A stretch of DNA of 21,752 bases from Deltaproteobacteria bacterium (lineage in GTDB: Bacteria > UBA10199 > DSSB01): the NCBI GenBank assembly GCA_024233625.1, contig JACKPJ010000017.1, forward strand, positions 1 to 21,752, read 5' to 3'. Each line of letters starts with the position of its first letter. The first letter of the stretch is position 1. The translations under genes and the position numbers were made by a program. The notes beneath the pieces are model-generated. The model worked only from the letters and a program-made list of their open reading frames with translations, was not told where the DNA came from and made no database searches. Positions 1-7,596 of this stretch are shown piece after piece.

Positions 1-1
1 C

Positions 2-580
2 TATCGCTATGAAAAAAATCCTCGAGTTTTTAAAATTGACCTGGATCATTCTGTCGATCGTATCGAAGCGCTCGCCAATGACGCCGTGATTGTCGGAACC
101 CAAAAGAGCGATCTCTATTTTACTCCGATTGCTCTCGATCAACGTTTCAATCAAGCTCCCTACCGCTCTGCCAGTTATATTCGGCAAAATGCCTCTCAAG
201 GAGAATTGCGCAGCCATGGATTTTTCTATAAGCCACAAGGCGAACGAAATGGCTACTTGGGGCTTCCCGTCCGAGGTCGCGGTCAACCTGGCTACTCACA
301 TCTCACTCAGGACTCGGCTTCCATTCTCTTTTTGAAGCATCAGAACTTGCAATTTCAAAACATGGGTGAGCTTTATTCTCACTTAAATGAAAGACCCAAT
401 GATGGATGCAAGGCCTCTTGTGTAGATTGGTATGGCAACGCCCGCCCCCTCTTTTTAAAAGGCCGTGTCTTTGCGCTCTTGGGATACGAAATCGTCGAAG
501 GAAAAATAGACAGCGATCATCTTTATGAAAAACAACGCGTGGATTATTCTCGAGTGATCCGAATGGAGGAAAATCGATAA
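2..580 (+). CDS. C-terminal part of a beta-propeller-type secreted protein (partial, cut by left edge)
   Basis: The frame is open from the first bases of the window (Tyr-Arg-Tyr-Glu-Lys...) to TAA at 578-580, so the GTG at 86 is an internal codon rather than a start. About 192 residues are visible. The stretch with SHGFFYKP...GYLGLPVRG and the closing RPLFLKGRVFALLGYEIVEG resembles the last blades of the 'C-terminal beta-propeller domain' secreted proteins (Beta_propel family), where a His-Lys/Phe-Phe strand is followed by an LxLP segment and a late RxLxxGxxxFxLxGYE strand. Two Cys (CKASC) could form a disulfide, in keeping with an exported protein. It converges on the sensor kinase gene with only 10 bases between stop codons. 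The N-terminus, signal peptide and catalytic features, if any, are outside the window. The family call is from memory of the fold's sequence style and is moderate. Confidence 0.6.
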   Translation, partial: YRYEKNPRVFKIDLDHSVDRIEALANDAVIVGTQKSDLYFTPIALDQRFNQAPYRSASYIRQNASQGELRSHGFFYKPQGERNGYLGLPVRGRGQPGYSHLTQDSASILFLKHQNLQFQNMGELYSHLNERPNDGCKASCVDWYGNARPLFLKGRVFALLGYEIVEGKIDSDHLYEKQRVDYSRVIRMEENR

Positions 581-590
581 AACAAAACCC

Positions 591-3449
591 TCAACCGACA
601 ATCGAATGATTCGATACCATCTTGGGTTTGTGTTTCTTCTCAGTCCACTGCAAAAGCTTTTCTTTGAGCTTATTATAATCGATGGGTTTTGTCAGGTGAT
701 CATCCATGCCCGCTGCAAAACTCTTTTGACGGTACTCTTCTAAAGCATGGGCAGTCAGTGCAATAATAGGCACGTGAGACTGCCCTCTTTCTTTTTCAAT
801 TTCACGAATCTTCGCCGTTGCAGTATAACCGTCCATCTCGGGCATTTCACAATCCATAAAAATCAAATCAATTGTTTGTGTTGAGTTTTTAAACTCTTCA
901 ATGGCCTTTCTTCCATTCTCGATAATTTTTGGATAGACTCCAAGGTTTTTCAAGAGACCCTGAATAATCATCTGATTAACTATGTTGTCTTCTACGACCA
1001 CGACATGAAGCTGGTTTAAGGAAACTTGTTCCTCTTCTGCAAGTAACTCTTTCGCTAAAGTAAAATCTTCTTTTTCCTTTCTTAAAATCTGCAACAATTT
1101 CTTCGCAAGACGAAAATTAGTAAAAGGCTTTTCGATAGCGGCATATAAGTTGCCCAGTTGAAAAATACGATCATCCGGAGTCACATTATTTTTCAAAAGC
1201 AGCAAAACAGGGATATGACTTAAACTAAGATTGTCCTGAAAGAGTCGAAACAAACGAAAATTATCTTCTTGCAAAATTTCCGCCGAGCATAAAACAATAT
1301 CAAAAGTTTTCTGATTTGAAGCATCTACGAACAGTTGTCGGCACTCTTCAGAACTGTGAATGACCGTACATTGCATTCCCCAACTAAAACAATTTTCTAA
1401 TATATCACGGCTAGCAATCGAATGTTCCTCTGCAATGAGTATTTTGATCTTCTTTAGAGGAGAAGTATCTAGCACACTGACGCCCGGTAGCTGTGAGGCT
1501 GCTAAAGGCAAGCGAAACCAAAAACGGGATCCCTTTCCGTTTTCGCTTTCAACACCAATTTCGCCATGCATCAACTCCACTAATTGCTTAGAAATTGTTA
1601 AGCCCAGACCACTGCCTCCATAACGTCTCGTAATGGAGCTGTCCGCCTGAGTGAAAGGCGTAAATAATTTTTTCTGATCACTTTCCGAGATACCTATTCC
1701 AGTATCTTTGACCGAAAAGACAAATTCTGTATTTCCATTCTCTGGATTTATCTCCGGCTCAACACGAAGCGTAATACTACCCTCCTGAGTAAACTTCGCT
1801 GCATTGCTCAATAAATTCACAATGATTTGACGGATACGATTAGGATCACCCGCTAGCACGGGAGGAGTCTGAGGGCTGATATAAGCGCGCAAGACAACGT
1901 CTTTGTTTTCGATAGTCGTGGCAACAACGGTGGTGCACTCTTCCACAAGCGTATTGACTTGAAAAGGAATCGACTCAAGCTGCATCTTTCCCGCTTCAAT
2001 TTTGGAGTGATCTAAAATATCGTTAATCAGGTTGAGAAGAATTTTTCCCGAGCTCAAAATAATCTGGGTATAATTCCGCTGAACAGGCTTAAGTGGTGTT
2101 GCACCTAATAATTGCGCCATCCCCAAAACGCCATTCATCGGAGTGCGAATCTCATGGCTCATCTTGGCTAAAAAATCACTTTTGGCTTCAGCTTCAGCCT
2201 TTGCTTTGGTCGCTAGTTGTGCTGTCTCTGCTTTTTCTTGACGCAAAACATTGATACGGTAAGCCAGTGCAAAGGAAAGCAAAATCGCTTCGGTACTCGA
2301 ACCTGCCAGAAAAATCCAAATCGTCAAAATATTATAAGAGATCAGTCCAAAAGACCATAATTGATAAACCGAAGACGAAGCCACCATAATGGACCAAGAG
2401 AGCAAAAAATAACGCGCCGGTTTATTACCCTGCCAAACTCTTTGAATATTCGCAATCATCAACACGACCGAAAAAACCATGATGGAAGTGGCTAAGACAA
2501 ATCCTCCCCAATAGTTACTGATAAAAACGGTCAGAAAAATACCCGCAATAAAGGCATAGATCCCTAATTTCATATAGCGATCCGTACGGGGAAGATACTG
2601 GGAAGAATTAAAAAACGACCGCGCAAATTGCATTGCAAAAAGCGGAGCTAGATTACCAAAAATATGGCGCTGGTGCAGATTCCACCAAATTGCATTGGGA
2701 AAAATTCTGACACTGATTCCAAAAACAGAAAGCTGAAAAATTGCAAAAGTTAAAATAAAAAGAACATAATAAATATAGGGTCTATCCTTGACAGCAATAA
2801 AAAGGAAAAAGTTATACAACATCATCGCAGTGATAAAACTAAAATAGCTCGTCAATACCCAATTACGAAAGCCACTATCCGCACGAAAAACTTCTTCGCT
2901 ACTAATTTTAAAAGGTAAGCTGTAAGGAAAATCTGATTGCACGTTGATATAATAAGTTCGTTTGGAATTTGCAGGGAGATTAAGCGGAAGCGTATAATAA
3001 TAATCATCTATTGGACGGCTATAATAGGGATAATTCATTCCCACAATGGTCTGTTGTAGCTTGCCCTCTGCATCCAAATAAAACAAATTAAGGTGATTTA
3101 ATAAACTATAGTTAACCTGGAGAAACCATTCCTGATCTTGCGGAATATCATGAATTACTTCAAACTTAAACCACACCGAATGATTGTTAAAAGAAAGGTT
3201 GGGAGCTTTTTCGTGGACCTTTTTAAACAATGCATCGTGCTGGCCACTAGCAACTTCTTGAACGTCGAGTTTATTTTCCTCATCGATAAAGATCTGGAGA
3301 GACGACTCGAGGGTATAACTCTGCTTTGAACCATCAATCACGACGGCACTGTTGGCCTGATTGAGGTAGACCCCTATCGATAGAAAAACAAAGAAAAAAA
3401 AACTAACTTTTTTTAAAAATTTGTCATTCAACCTTCTAATTATAAGCAA
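591..3449 (-). CDS. Hybrid sensor histidine kinase, 7TMR-DISM type, with two receiver domains
   Basis: Inner-membrane phosphorelay sensor of about 952 residues. Order: signal/anchor segment (about 13-35), periplasmic 7TMR-DISM extracellular beta-sandwich (about 45-185), seven-helix membrane domain (about 195-400), short coiled linker, HisKA with the H-box SHEIRTPMNG (phospho-acceptor His432), HATPase with N-box NLLSNAAKF (545-553), G1 DTGIGIS (582-588) and G2 GGSGLGL (611-617), receiver 1 (about 668-790) and receiver 2 (about 815-935). Receiver 2 is complete: Glu820-Asp821, acceptor Asp866 in FMDCEMP, and Lys921 in LTKP. Receiver 1 keeps Glu674-Glu675 and Lys774 but has Ser722 where the acceptor Asp belongs, so it looks like a non-phosphorylatable pseudo-receiver. 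The start is uncertain: the frame opens with TTG at 3449 and another TTG follows at codon 7; neither has a well-spaced ribosome site. No cognate response regulator is adjacent. The ligand is unknown; DISM sensors are thought to bind small molecules, often carbohydrates. Confidence 0.93.
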   Translation of the reverse strand: MLIIRRLNDKFLKKVSFFFFVFLSIGVYLNQANSAVVIDGSKQSYTLESSLQIFIDEENKLDVQEVASGQHDALFKKVHEKAPNLSFNNHSVWFKFEVIHDIPQDQEWFLQVNYSLLNHLNLFYLDAEGKLQQTIVGMNYPYYSRPIDDYYYTLPLNLPANSKRTYYINVQSDFPYSLPFKISSEEVFRADSGFRNWVLTSYFSFITAMMLYNFFLFIAVKDRPYIYYVLFILTFAIFQLSVFGISVRIFPNAIWWNLHQRHIFGNLAPLFAMQFARSFFNSSQYLPRTDRYMKLGIYAFIAGIFLTVFISNYWGGFVLATSIMVFSVVLMIANIQRVWQGNKPARYFLLSWSIMVASSSVYQLWSFGLISYNILTIWIFLAGSSTEAILLSFALAYRINVLRQEKAETAQLATKAKAEAEAKSDFLAKMSHEIRTPMNGVLGMAQLLGATPLKPVQRNYTQIILSSGKILLNLINDILDHSKIEAGKMQLESIPFQVNTLVEECTTVVATTIENKDVVLRAYISPQTPPVLAGDPNRIRQIIVNLLSNAAKFTQEGSITLRVEPEINPENGNTEFVFSVKDTGIGISESDQKKLFTPFTQADSSITRRYGGSGLGLTISKQLVELMHGEIGVESENGKGSRFWFRLPLAASQLPGVSVLDTSPLKKIKILIAEEHSIASRDILENCFSWGMQCTVIHSSEECRQLFVDASNQKTFDIVLCSAEILQEDNFRLFRLFQDNLSLSHIPVLLLLKNNVTPDDRIFQLGNLYAAIEKPFTNFRLAKKLLQILRKEKEDFTLAKELLAEEEQVSLNQLHVVVVEDNIVNQMIIQGLLKNLGVYPKIIENGRKAIEEFKNSTQTIDLIFMDCEMPEMDGYTATAKIREIEKERGQSHVPIIALTAHALEEYRQKSFAAGMDDHLTKPIDYNKLKEKLLQWTEKKHKPKMVSNHSIVG

Positions 3450-3564
3450 AAATAAGCACTCAGAAAAGGCCTTTCAAAGAATCTTTTATATTATGAAGCC
3501 CTTTATTATATGCGATTTTTTCAAATTTTTCATGTGGATCATTTTGCAAAACGACTCATGAGCG

Positions 3565-3694
3565 TTCAAAAAAATATTGATTTTTTTGAAAAAATACTAT
3601 TTATTTCAATAACTTATAAATTTTTTGAAGTTTCAAAAGTCCAACGCGTTGGAGTCGTTGGAATTTTGAGTGAGTTTTTTTAAGAATTATTCTT
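3565..3694. promoter_or_regulatory. Palindrome-rich divergent intergenic region (kinase / nuclease)
   Basis: The roughly 300-bp gap between the two divergent genes (3450-3749) has no convincing extra gene but is crowded with dyads. 3565-3590 is an inverted repeat with 11-bp perfect arms (TTCAAAAAAAT) and a 4-base loop. 3623-3638 has 7-bp arms TTTTGAA/TTCAAAA. 3640-3653 is a perfect 14-bp palindrome, TCCAACGCGTTGGA, and is the only GC-rich stretch in an otherwise A/T-rich spacer. 3682-3694 is AAGAAT-T-ATTCTT. The 14-bp palindrome is the best operator candidate, placed just upstream of the nuclease gene. The A/T hairpin might instead act in transcription termination or DNA bending. Promoter elements for either gene could not be fixed by eye. 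Confidence 0.45.
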
Positions 3695-3749
3695 GAAGAA
3701 ATTCATTTTAAACCAACAAACGAAAATGAATAAGGGGAACGTTAAAACA

Positions 3750-4610
3750 ATGGAAGATTTTTTTCAAACAAAAAGCTATCAAAGTTTTTTAAAAAACCTC
3801 AAGAGTCTGGATGAGTCAAAACTGTTGACGAGCCCAGACAATCTGCAACAAAAACGTGTCGAAGTTTATTGGACTCAAGGGAAAGAAATCGCCCGTTTTA
3901 GCAAAAAGGTTCCTCATGGCCAAAAGCAAACTTATTATCAAAGAGTGGCCGCAGACATAGAACACAAAAGCTCACATATTTTTCTCTTACAAAATTTATA
4001 CGACGCCTTTCCCAGAGGTCTGCCCAAATTTAAAGGAGCCGAAAATCTTAGCTGGTCGCAATACACTGTAATCATCCCCATCGAAAATAAAAATGAACGC
4101 GACTTTTATCTAAAAATGGCTGCCGAAGAAGAGATTTCGCGCGACCGTTTGCGCAAAGCCGTCAAAACGAAGCTTTATGAAAAATTACAGGAGACGCTTT
4201 CGGAAAAACACCCTCATGGCATCTTGAAGCGCCCCGAAGACCCGACTTATCTTTTTATCGCCAGCTCTGAGGACATCCACAATCCCGATGCGGATACATT
4301 AGACGCTTTGCTGGATCAAGGCTTTCGCTCCTGGCACCGTGATACCTTTCGTCTGCGCGGAATCAATAGCCCCGAGATACATGGCCCCGATCACGAGATT
4401 GCTTTGGCAGGTAAATTATTTGTTGCAGAAGAACTCACAAACGCCGCTTTGATTTTGATCAAGTCTTACAAGACAGATAAATACGGCCGTTATATTGCCG
4501 ACGTGATTTACCACCCAGTTTGGACGGACCCGGTGAAAGTCTTTCGCCAGGGTATTTTTCTTAACCAAATTTTACTCGATCGCGGCTTTGCCAAGTTGGC
4601 GGTGTATTAG
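3750..4610 (+). CDS. Predicted hybrid nuclease: DUF1016-N-like helical domain plus SNase (thermonuclease) domain
   Basis: About 286 residues from the ATG at 3750, chosen because AAGGGGA lies 11 bases upstream; ATG 3726 and TTG 3693 are longer in-frame options. Residues about 30-150 resemble the N-terminal domain of DUF1016/YhcG proteins: VYWTQGKEI, YYQRVAADI, an F/Y-rich helix, then LSWSQYTVII and NERDFYLKMAAEE-S-x-x-x-LRKAV. In YhcG this domain precedes a PD-(D/E)XK nuclease; here it is followed by an SNase fold at about 165-286. SNase landmarks are retained: Asp182 (D21 of the S. aureus enzyme), Arg201 (R35) and Glu209 (E43) in FRLRGINSPE, and Arg247 (R87) in TDKYGR, then the FRQG...L...RGFAKLA tail. 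The calcium ligand D40 is replaced by Asn206. It has no signal peptide, so it is probably cytoplasmic and acts on intracellular or incoming nucleic acid (inference). Its last 13 codons are duplicated at 13789-13830. Confidence 0.8.
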   Translation: MEDFFQTKSYQSFLKNLKSLDESKLLTSPDNLQQKRVEVYWTQGKEIARFSKKVPHGQKQTYYQRVAADIEHKSSHIFLLQNLYDAFPRGLPKFKGAENLSWSQYTVIIPIENKNERDFYLKMAAEEEISRDRLRKAVKTKLYEKLQETLSEKHPHGILKRPEDPTYLFIASSEDIHNPDADTLDALLDQGFRSWHRDTFRLRGINSPEIHGPDHEIALAGKLFVAEELTNAALILIKSYKTDKYGRYIADVIYHPVWTDPVKVFRQGIFLNQILLDRGFAKLAVY

Positions 4611-4611
4611 A
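4570..4611 (+). repeat. Left copy of exact 42-bp direct repeat (end of nuclease gene), att-like
   Basis: The 42 bases from TTTTACTCGATCG to GTGTATTAGA, which encode the last residues (LLDRGFAKLAVY) and stop of the SNase-domain gene, recur without a mismatch at 13789-13830. Flanking bases differ on both sides, so the edges are sharp. Inside is a small dyad, GCCAA-G-TTGGC (4590-4600), and a CGATCG palindrome. A repeat of a gene's 3' end at the far side of a segment is the classic footprint of site-specific integration that rebuilds the gene. No integrase was seen in between, so a simple duplication remains possible. Confidence 0.9.
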
Positions 4612-4670
4612 AATCTTTTATTTTTTATAACAACACCTGAAACAGGTATACTTTTAAGCATTTTATGACT

Positions 4671-4696
4671 TGTCATCCCCAGGAAAGCGGTGTCTC
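4671..4696. repeat. Possible relic of a dispersed 'GTCATCCCC...GAAAGCGG' repeat
   Basis: TGTCATCCCC-AGGAAAGCGG followed by TGTCTC resembles a diverged copy of the small palindromic repeat TGTCATCCCCGCGAAAGCGG, common between genes in many bacteria. The palindrome is damaged here (CCCC against GCGG), so it is at best a relic. It sits in the gap between the nuclease gene and the orphan toxin-like gene, just beyond the truncated immunity-like stub, and could mark the place where that stub was cut off. Only one copy is visible in this window. Confidence 0.25.
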
Positions 4697-4718
4697 AGAA
4701 ACTTTGAAAACTATATGC

Positions 4719-4769
4719 CTATTGCCCCAAAAAAGTTCTAAGAGCTTGTTCAATGGCAGGGTTTTCCAT
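4719..4769 (-). pseudogene. 16-codon stub in the immunity-gene position downstream of the toxin-like gene
   Basis: Three bases after the toxin-like gene's TAA, an ATG at 4769 opens a frame reading MENPAIEQALRTFLGQ and then TAG. GGGGAA at the end of the toxin-like gene could serve as its ribosome site, so the start looks translationally coupled. That is where the immunity gene of a polymorphic toxin usually sits. The frame is far too short for an immunity protein and the following bases contain a repeat-like sequence, so it is best read as the surviving 5' end of a truncated gene. It could also be a chance short frame. Confidence 0.35.
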
Positions 4770-4772
4770 CCA

Positions 4773-5870
4773 TTATTCCCCATAGTCTCTTAGCACTCGT
4801 ATCCAGTGCGCAACATTGGCATCTAATTTATCAGTTTCAACACTATACTCTATCTCGCCACTAACAATATGCTTTGAGGCAACTGAATCTCCCAAGTCTA
4901 CATCATCCATCCATTTTCCCCCATCGTCTTTTGTCGATCTTAACCAATGACTAATATCAGAATTTAATACATCTGCTGCGGAATCATATTCAAGCTCCCC
5001 AATACTAGAGTTCACACGGAATCCTACTCCACCTTCCAGAGCAACAAATCCATTTTTACCACTTATACTTCTACCGATTGCTCTCCTTCCCAAAGCTGCG
5101 CCAGCATCACCAACAATAGGAACAAATGCAACAATAGATAAACCAACACCAGCAACATTCTTGAGACTGACATCATTGAATAGCTTCTCTCCTGAACAAG
5201 CAAGATCTCTCAAATCTGCCGCTTGCCCGACAAAAGGGATTGCACCCACAGCAACTTCTGATGCTACATTAGAATTGCCATCATATTCTTTACAAGATCC
5301 ATAAATAGCACCATCTATTGCCTCACGCTGATTTTTTTTACTTTCTTCAACATTAGCTAAGTTTTTTCTGTAAGTCTCATGGGCTTTCGCAATTTGATGA
5401 TTTTCTTTTCTCTCAGCTAAGTCGTTAGATTGATCATCTGTTGGTCGAGAATAAACACTGCGAGTACCATCAGCTCCTTTTGGTATCGCTCCTTGATCAT
5501 CGAGCCAGCTATCTCGACTATAAGTAACAGCGCTTTTACCTCCTTGGCCTCTTGAAGTGACTAAAGCCAACCCGCCAGTACCATATACTTCCCTTTGACT
5601 TACCAGTGGATTTTCATTTTTTATTGAAGACCCATATTGCTTCTCAGCTAATTCACCGAGTGAGACTGTCTTACTATCGGCAGGAGTATTCACAGAAGGT
5701 TTTGAGATGTCTATAGCTTGAAAGCTTTGACCTTTAGTATATTTATCTTCGTTTGTATTTTTTGGACTAGAAATGCTTACCGCTGAGCTTTTAACACTTG
5801 ATGAAGCCTCTTCAAGTTTATTATCAACAAATTTAATTCCACTATCGATTAAAGTTTTTATGTTTAACAT
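4773..5870 (-). CDS. Polymorphic-toxin-like protein with pre-toxin segment and duplicated C-terminal motif
   Basis: 365 residues from the ATG at 5870, chosen because AAGGAG lies 9 bases upstream; the frame also extends to a TTG at 5891, but that overlaps the ribosome site. No signal peptide. Residues 1-150 are low-complexity and Ser/Asn-rich, 150-185 a charged helix. Residues 205-262 read AVGAIPFVGQAADLRDLACSGEKL...AFVPIVGDAGAA, the small/hydrophobic 'xxxPxxGDxxD' style seen just before the toxin domain of many polymorphic toxins. The C-terminus carries a gapless internal repeat, residues 291-317 and 338-364, sharing G-E-[LI]-E-Y, D-x-L, H-W-[LI]-R and D-x-G at fixed positions. This matches no toxin fold that I recognise. 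Repeated His, Arg and acidic residues could form an active site, or the domain could be a binding module. No intact immunity gene follows, only a 16-codon stub. Secretion route is unknown. Confidence 0.6.
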   Translation of the reverse strand: MLNIKTLIDSGIKFVDNKLEEASSSVKSSAVSISSPKNTNEDKYTKGQSFQAIDISKPSVNTPADSKTVSLGELAEKQYGSSIKNENPLVSQREVYGTGGLALVTSRGQGGKSAVTYSRDSWLDDQGAIPKGADGTRSVYSRPTDDQSNDLAERKENHQIAKAHETYRKNLANVEESKKNQREAIDGAIYGSCKEYDGNSNVASEVAVGAIPFVGQAADLRDLACSGEKLFNDVSLKNVAGVGLSIVAFVPIVGDAGAALGRRAIGRSISGKNGFVALEGGVGFRVNSSIGELEYDSAADVLNSDISHWLRSTKDDGGKWMDDVDLGDSVASKHIVSGEIEYSVETDKLDANVAHWIRVLRDYGE

Positions 5871-6061
5871 TTGAGAAATCTCCTTACCCAAAGAAGTTAT
5901 AATTAAATACGCAGCACCCTGTTTTATTGATAAGCAAAAATCATACCAAAGAAAATAAATCTTTTAACTTTATGATTTCACAGAATATTTTAATTATTTA
6001 ACAAAAGACCTTACAATATTTGAGGATAGAAATACCCGAAAAAAAACTATTGATACCAAAA

Positions 6062-6119
6062 TGTTGGGGATAAAATACCGCATTTTATGTAGAAGTTCAG
6101 GACAAAACACACATTTTAT
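6062..6119 (+). repeat. Two tandem IS-end-like motifs
   Basis: Two copies of GGAYAAAA-N4/5-CATTTTAT lie in tandem: 6068-6088 and 6100-6119. The second, with its upstream flank TGTAGAAGTTCAGGACAAAA (6088-6107), matches 13716-13735 at 19 of 20 positions. Multiple short repeats beginning with TG are typical of the ends of IS21-type and some other insertion sequences. No transposase lies nearby, so this would be an isolated end or relic. The family assignment is a guess; the repeat itself is directly visible. It lies between the toxin-like gene's upstream region and the stop of the PEGA gene, in a gap (5871-6133) with no other gene. Confidence 0.5.
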
Positions 6120-6133
6120 TAATTCCTTACCCG

Positions 6134-7498
6134 CTAAAACTTACCAATACTACCACCAAAACCTGACGAGATGTTCGGGTTTTCGGAAGCAGAGCCTTCA
6201 CCATCACGAGTCAGCAAGACTGCAGAGGTCGCGCCTCCGGCAACCAGCAACCCTACCAGTGACCACATCAGGGGGCTCTTTAATAAAGACTTCTTTCTCT
6301 TGGTGCCGATGACGACAACATCGCTCTCAGCATACTTTTTGGGGTCTTTGGCTAAATCCACATCGGAGAGTTTATTTAAGTCCTCCGCGAGTACTTTGGC
6401 GGCGGTCAGACTGTCTTTAGGCAGGTCTAAGACTTCCACCATGCTGTGCTTATGGGAGGCGCGGTATTTGATATCGATCATGCGAGTGGTGACGCGATGG
6501 TGCCAGCCTACTTCTTCTAGACTGACTAAGACGACTTTTTGCACGCCTAGACCCTCGCCGACCACGCTACCCAAGCGGACAAGTTCGGGAATATCTTTTA
6601 ACTGGGCAACTTTAAGGCCATGCAGATCCACTTGGGGTTGGACTTTTTTCTTAAGCTCGATCTTTTCTTTGGTGTCTTGAGTGACTTGAAGTTTGACGGC
6701 AACGGTTTCGTGTTCGGGTTTTTTGACCAGTATAAAATGGGTCCCAGGGCTGTAATTCTCCAAAACCACGGGGCTGTTGCCCTTGAACACACCATTAACA
6801 TAAACCTCGGCCTCACTGGGAGAAGTGCTGATCTCTAATTTGGTGGGTTTGAGTTCTTTTAAGTATTCCTCCTTGGCTTGATCAAAATTGGCCACGGTCG
6901 CGGGAGGATAAACGATGGAATCGATCTTATAATCTGGATCTAGGCGAATAGCCTCTTTAAAGGTTTGGATCGCTTTGCGCTTGTCCTCATCGGCCGTGTA
7001 GATATTGCCTAGGATCAAATGGGCCTCTCGGAGCACGAAGGTCTGTTTTTGCAGGGATCCAGTATTGTAAAAGGCCTCGATAGTATTTTGCAAAAGGCCA
7101 ATGCCCTCTTTATAGGCAAATTCCACATAGAATTTTTTTGCATCTTCCAAATAGCGATCGAGAGTCACTGGGGCCTTAGTCTGGGCTAAAAGATTAGGGT
7201 TATCAGCAAAGAAGACGTCGGTTTTCTTTTTAGTCAAGACTTCATATTTACCCTGATTGCTTAAGGAATCACGGATTCTATCCGCAATCTTCTCGAGTGA
7301 CTCTCCATCGGTCTCGGCGGTTCCCACCGGGACAACGGCTAGGCTTTGACCTGTATTAGGATCTTGCGCTGTGGCGGCTTTTTCCTCCACAGATTTTTCT
7401 TCAATTTTAGTTTTTGCTAAAACAGGAACAGGTAATCCCAAGAGTTGAAAAACCAAAAGATAAATCATTATTTTGTAGCGTTTGAAATCAGCGAGCAT
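6134..7498 (-). CDS. Exported TPR and PEGA-domain envelope protein
   Basis: 454 residues; ATG start supported by GGGAGAGG just upstream. A signal peptide spans about 1-28 (cleavage after VLA). A SxLAVVPVGT-type strand follows (52-60), then helical TPR-like repeats (about 115-215, including AIQTFKEAIRLDPDY), a PEGA domain (about 219-287: LEISTSPSEAEVYVNGVFKG...SPGTHFILVKKPEHE), a mixed domain, and a C-terminal membrane helix (about 409-429) after KRKKSLLKSP, ending in a short Gly/Ser-rich tail. PEGA modules are surface/envelope beta-sandwich domains; proteins of this TPR-PEGA-membrane layout are common in Myxococcota and Bdellovibrionota, generally of unknown role. It probably sits in the periplasm anchored by its C-terminal helix. 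It is transcribed in the same direction as its neighbours but separated by about 100 bp from the upstream pair, so it probably has its own promoter. It looks more like a resident gene than conflict cargo. Confidence 0.8.
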   Translation of the reverse strand: MLADFKRYKIMIYLLVFQLLGLPVPVLAKTKIEEKSVEEKAATAQDPNTGQSLAVVPVGTAETDGESLEKIADRIRDSLSNQGKYEVLTKKKTDVFFADNPNLLAQTKAPVTLDRYLEDAKKFYVEFAYKEGIGLLQNTIEAFYNTGSLQKQTFVLREAHLILGNIYTADEDKRKAIQTFKEAIRLDPDYKIDSIVYPPATVANFDQAKEEYLKELKPTKLEISTSPSEAEVYVNGVFKGNSPVVLENYSPGTHFILVKKPEHETVAVKLQVTQDTKEKIELKKKVQPQVDLHGLKVAQLKDIPELVRLGSVVGEGLGVQKVVLVSLEEVGWHHRVTTRMIDIKYRASHKHSMVEVLDLPKDSLTAAKVLAEDLNKLSDVDLAKDPKKYAESDVVVIGTKRKKSLLKSPLMWSLVGLLVAGGATSAVLLTRDGEGSASENPNISSGFGGSIGKF

Positions 7499-7596
7499 AA
7501 ACCTCTCCCATCATTGAATTAGGTTGTTTTTAAAAATTTGCGCATTTCTTTGACATTAATTCCCGGCTCCCATTTCATTTAAGATCTAGGTATTTT

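Noticed and set aside
86..580. A complete gene starting at GTG 86
   Set aside because: The frame is open to the window's left edge and reads as continuous protein; the gene is cut by the edge.
601..615. Palindrome ATCGAAT-G-ATTCGAT near the two convergent stops as a bidirectional terminator
   Set aside because: No T-tract on either side, low GC content and it lies within the kinase coding region; termination is not supported.
4633..4650. ACCTG-AAA-CAGGT hairpin as terminator of the nuclease gene
   Set aside because: Only five pairs and a weak T-stretch; too little to call.
4773..5891. Toxin-like gene starting at TTG 5891
   Set aside because: AAGGAG is inside the extension, 9 bases before ATG 5870, which is the better start.
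6061..6838. Plus-strand open frames over the PEGA gene
   Set aside because: They lie antisense to a gene with signal peptide, PEGA domain and ribosome site, and show no domain of their own.
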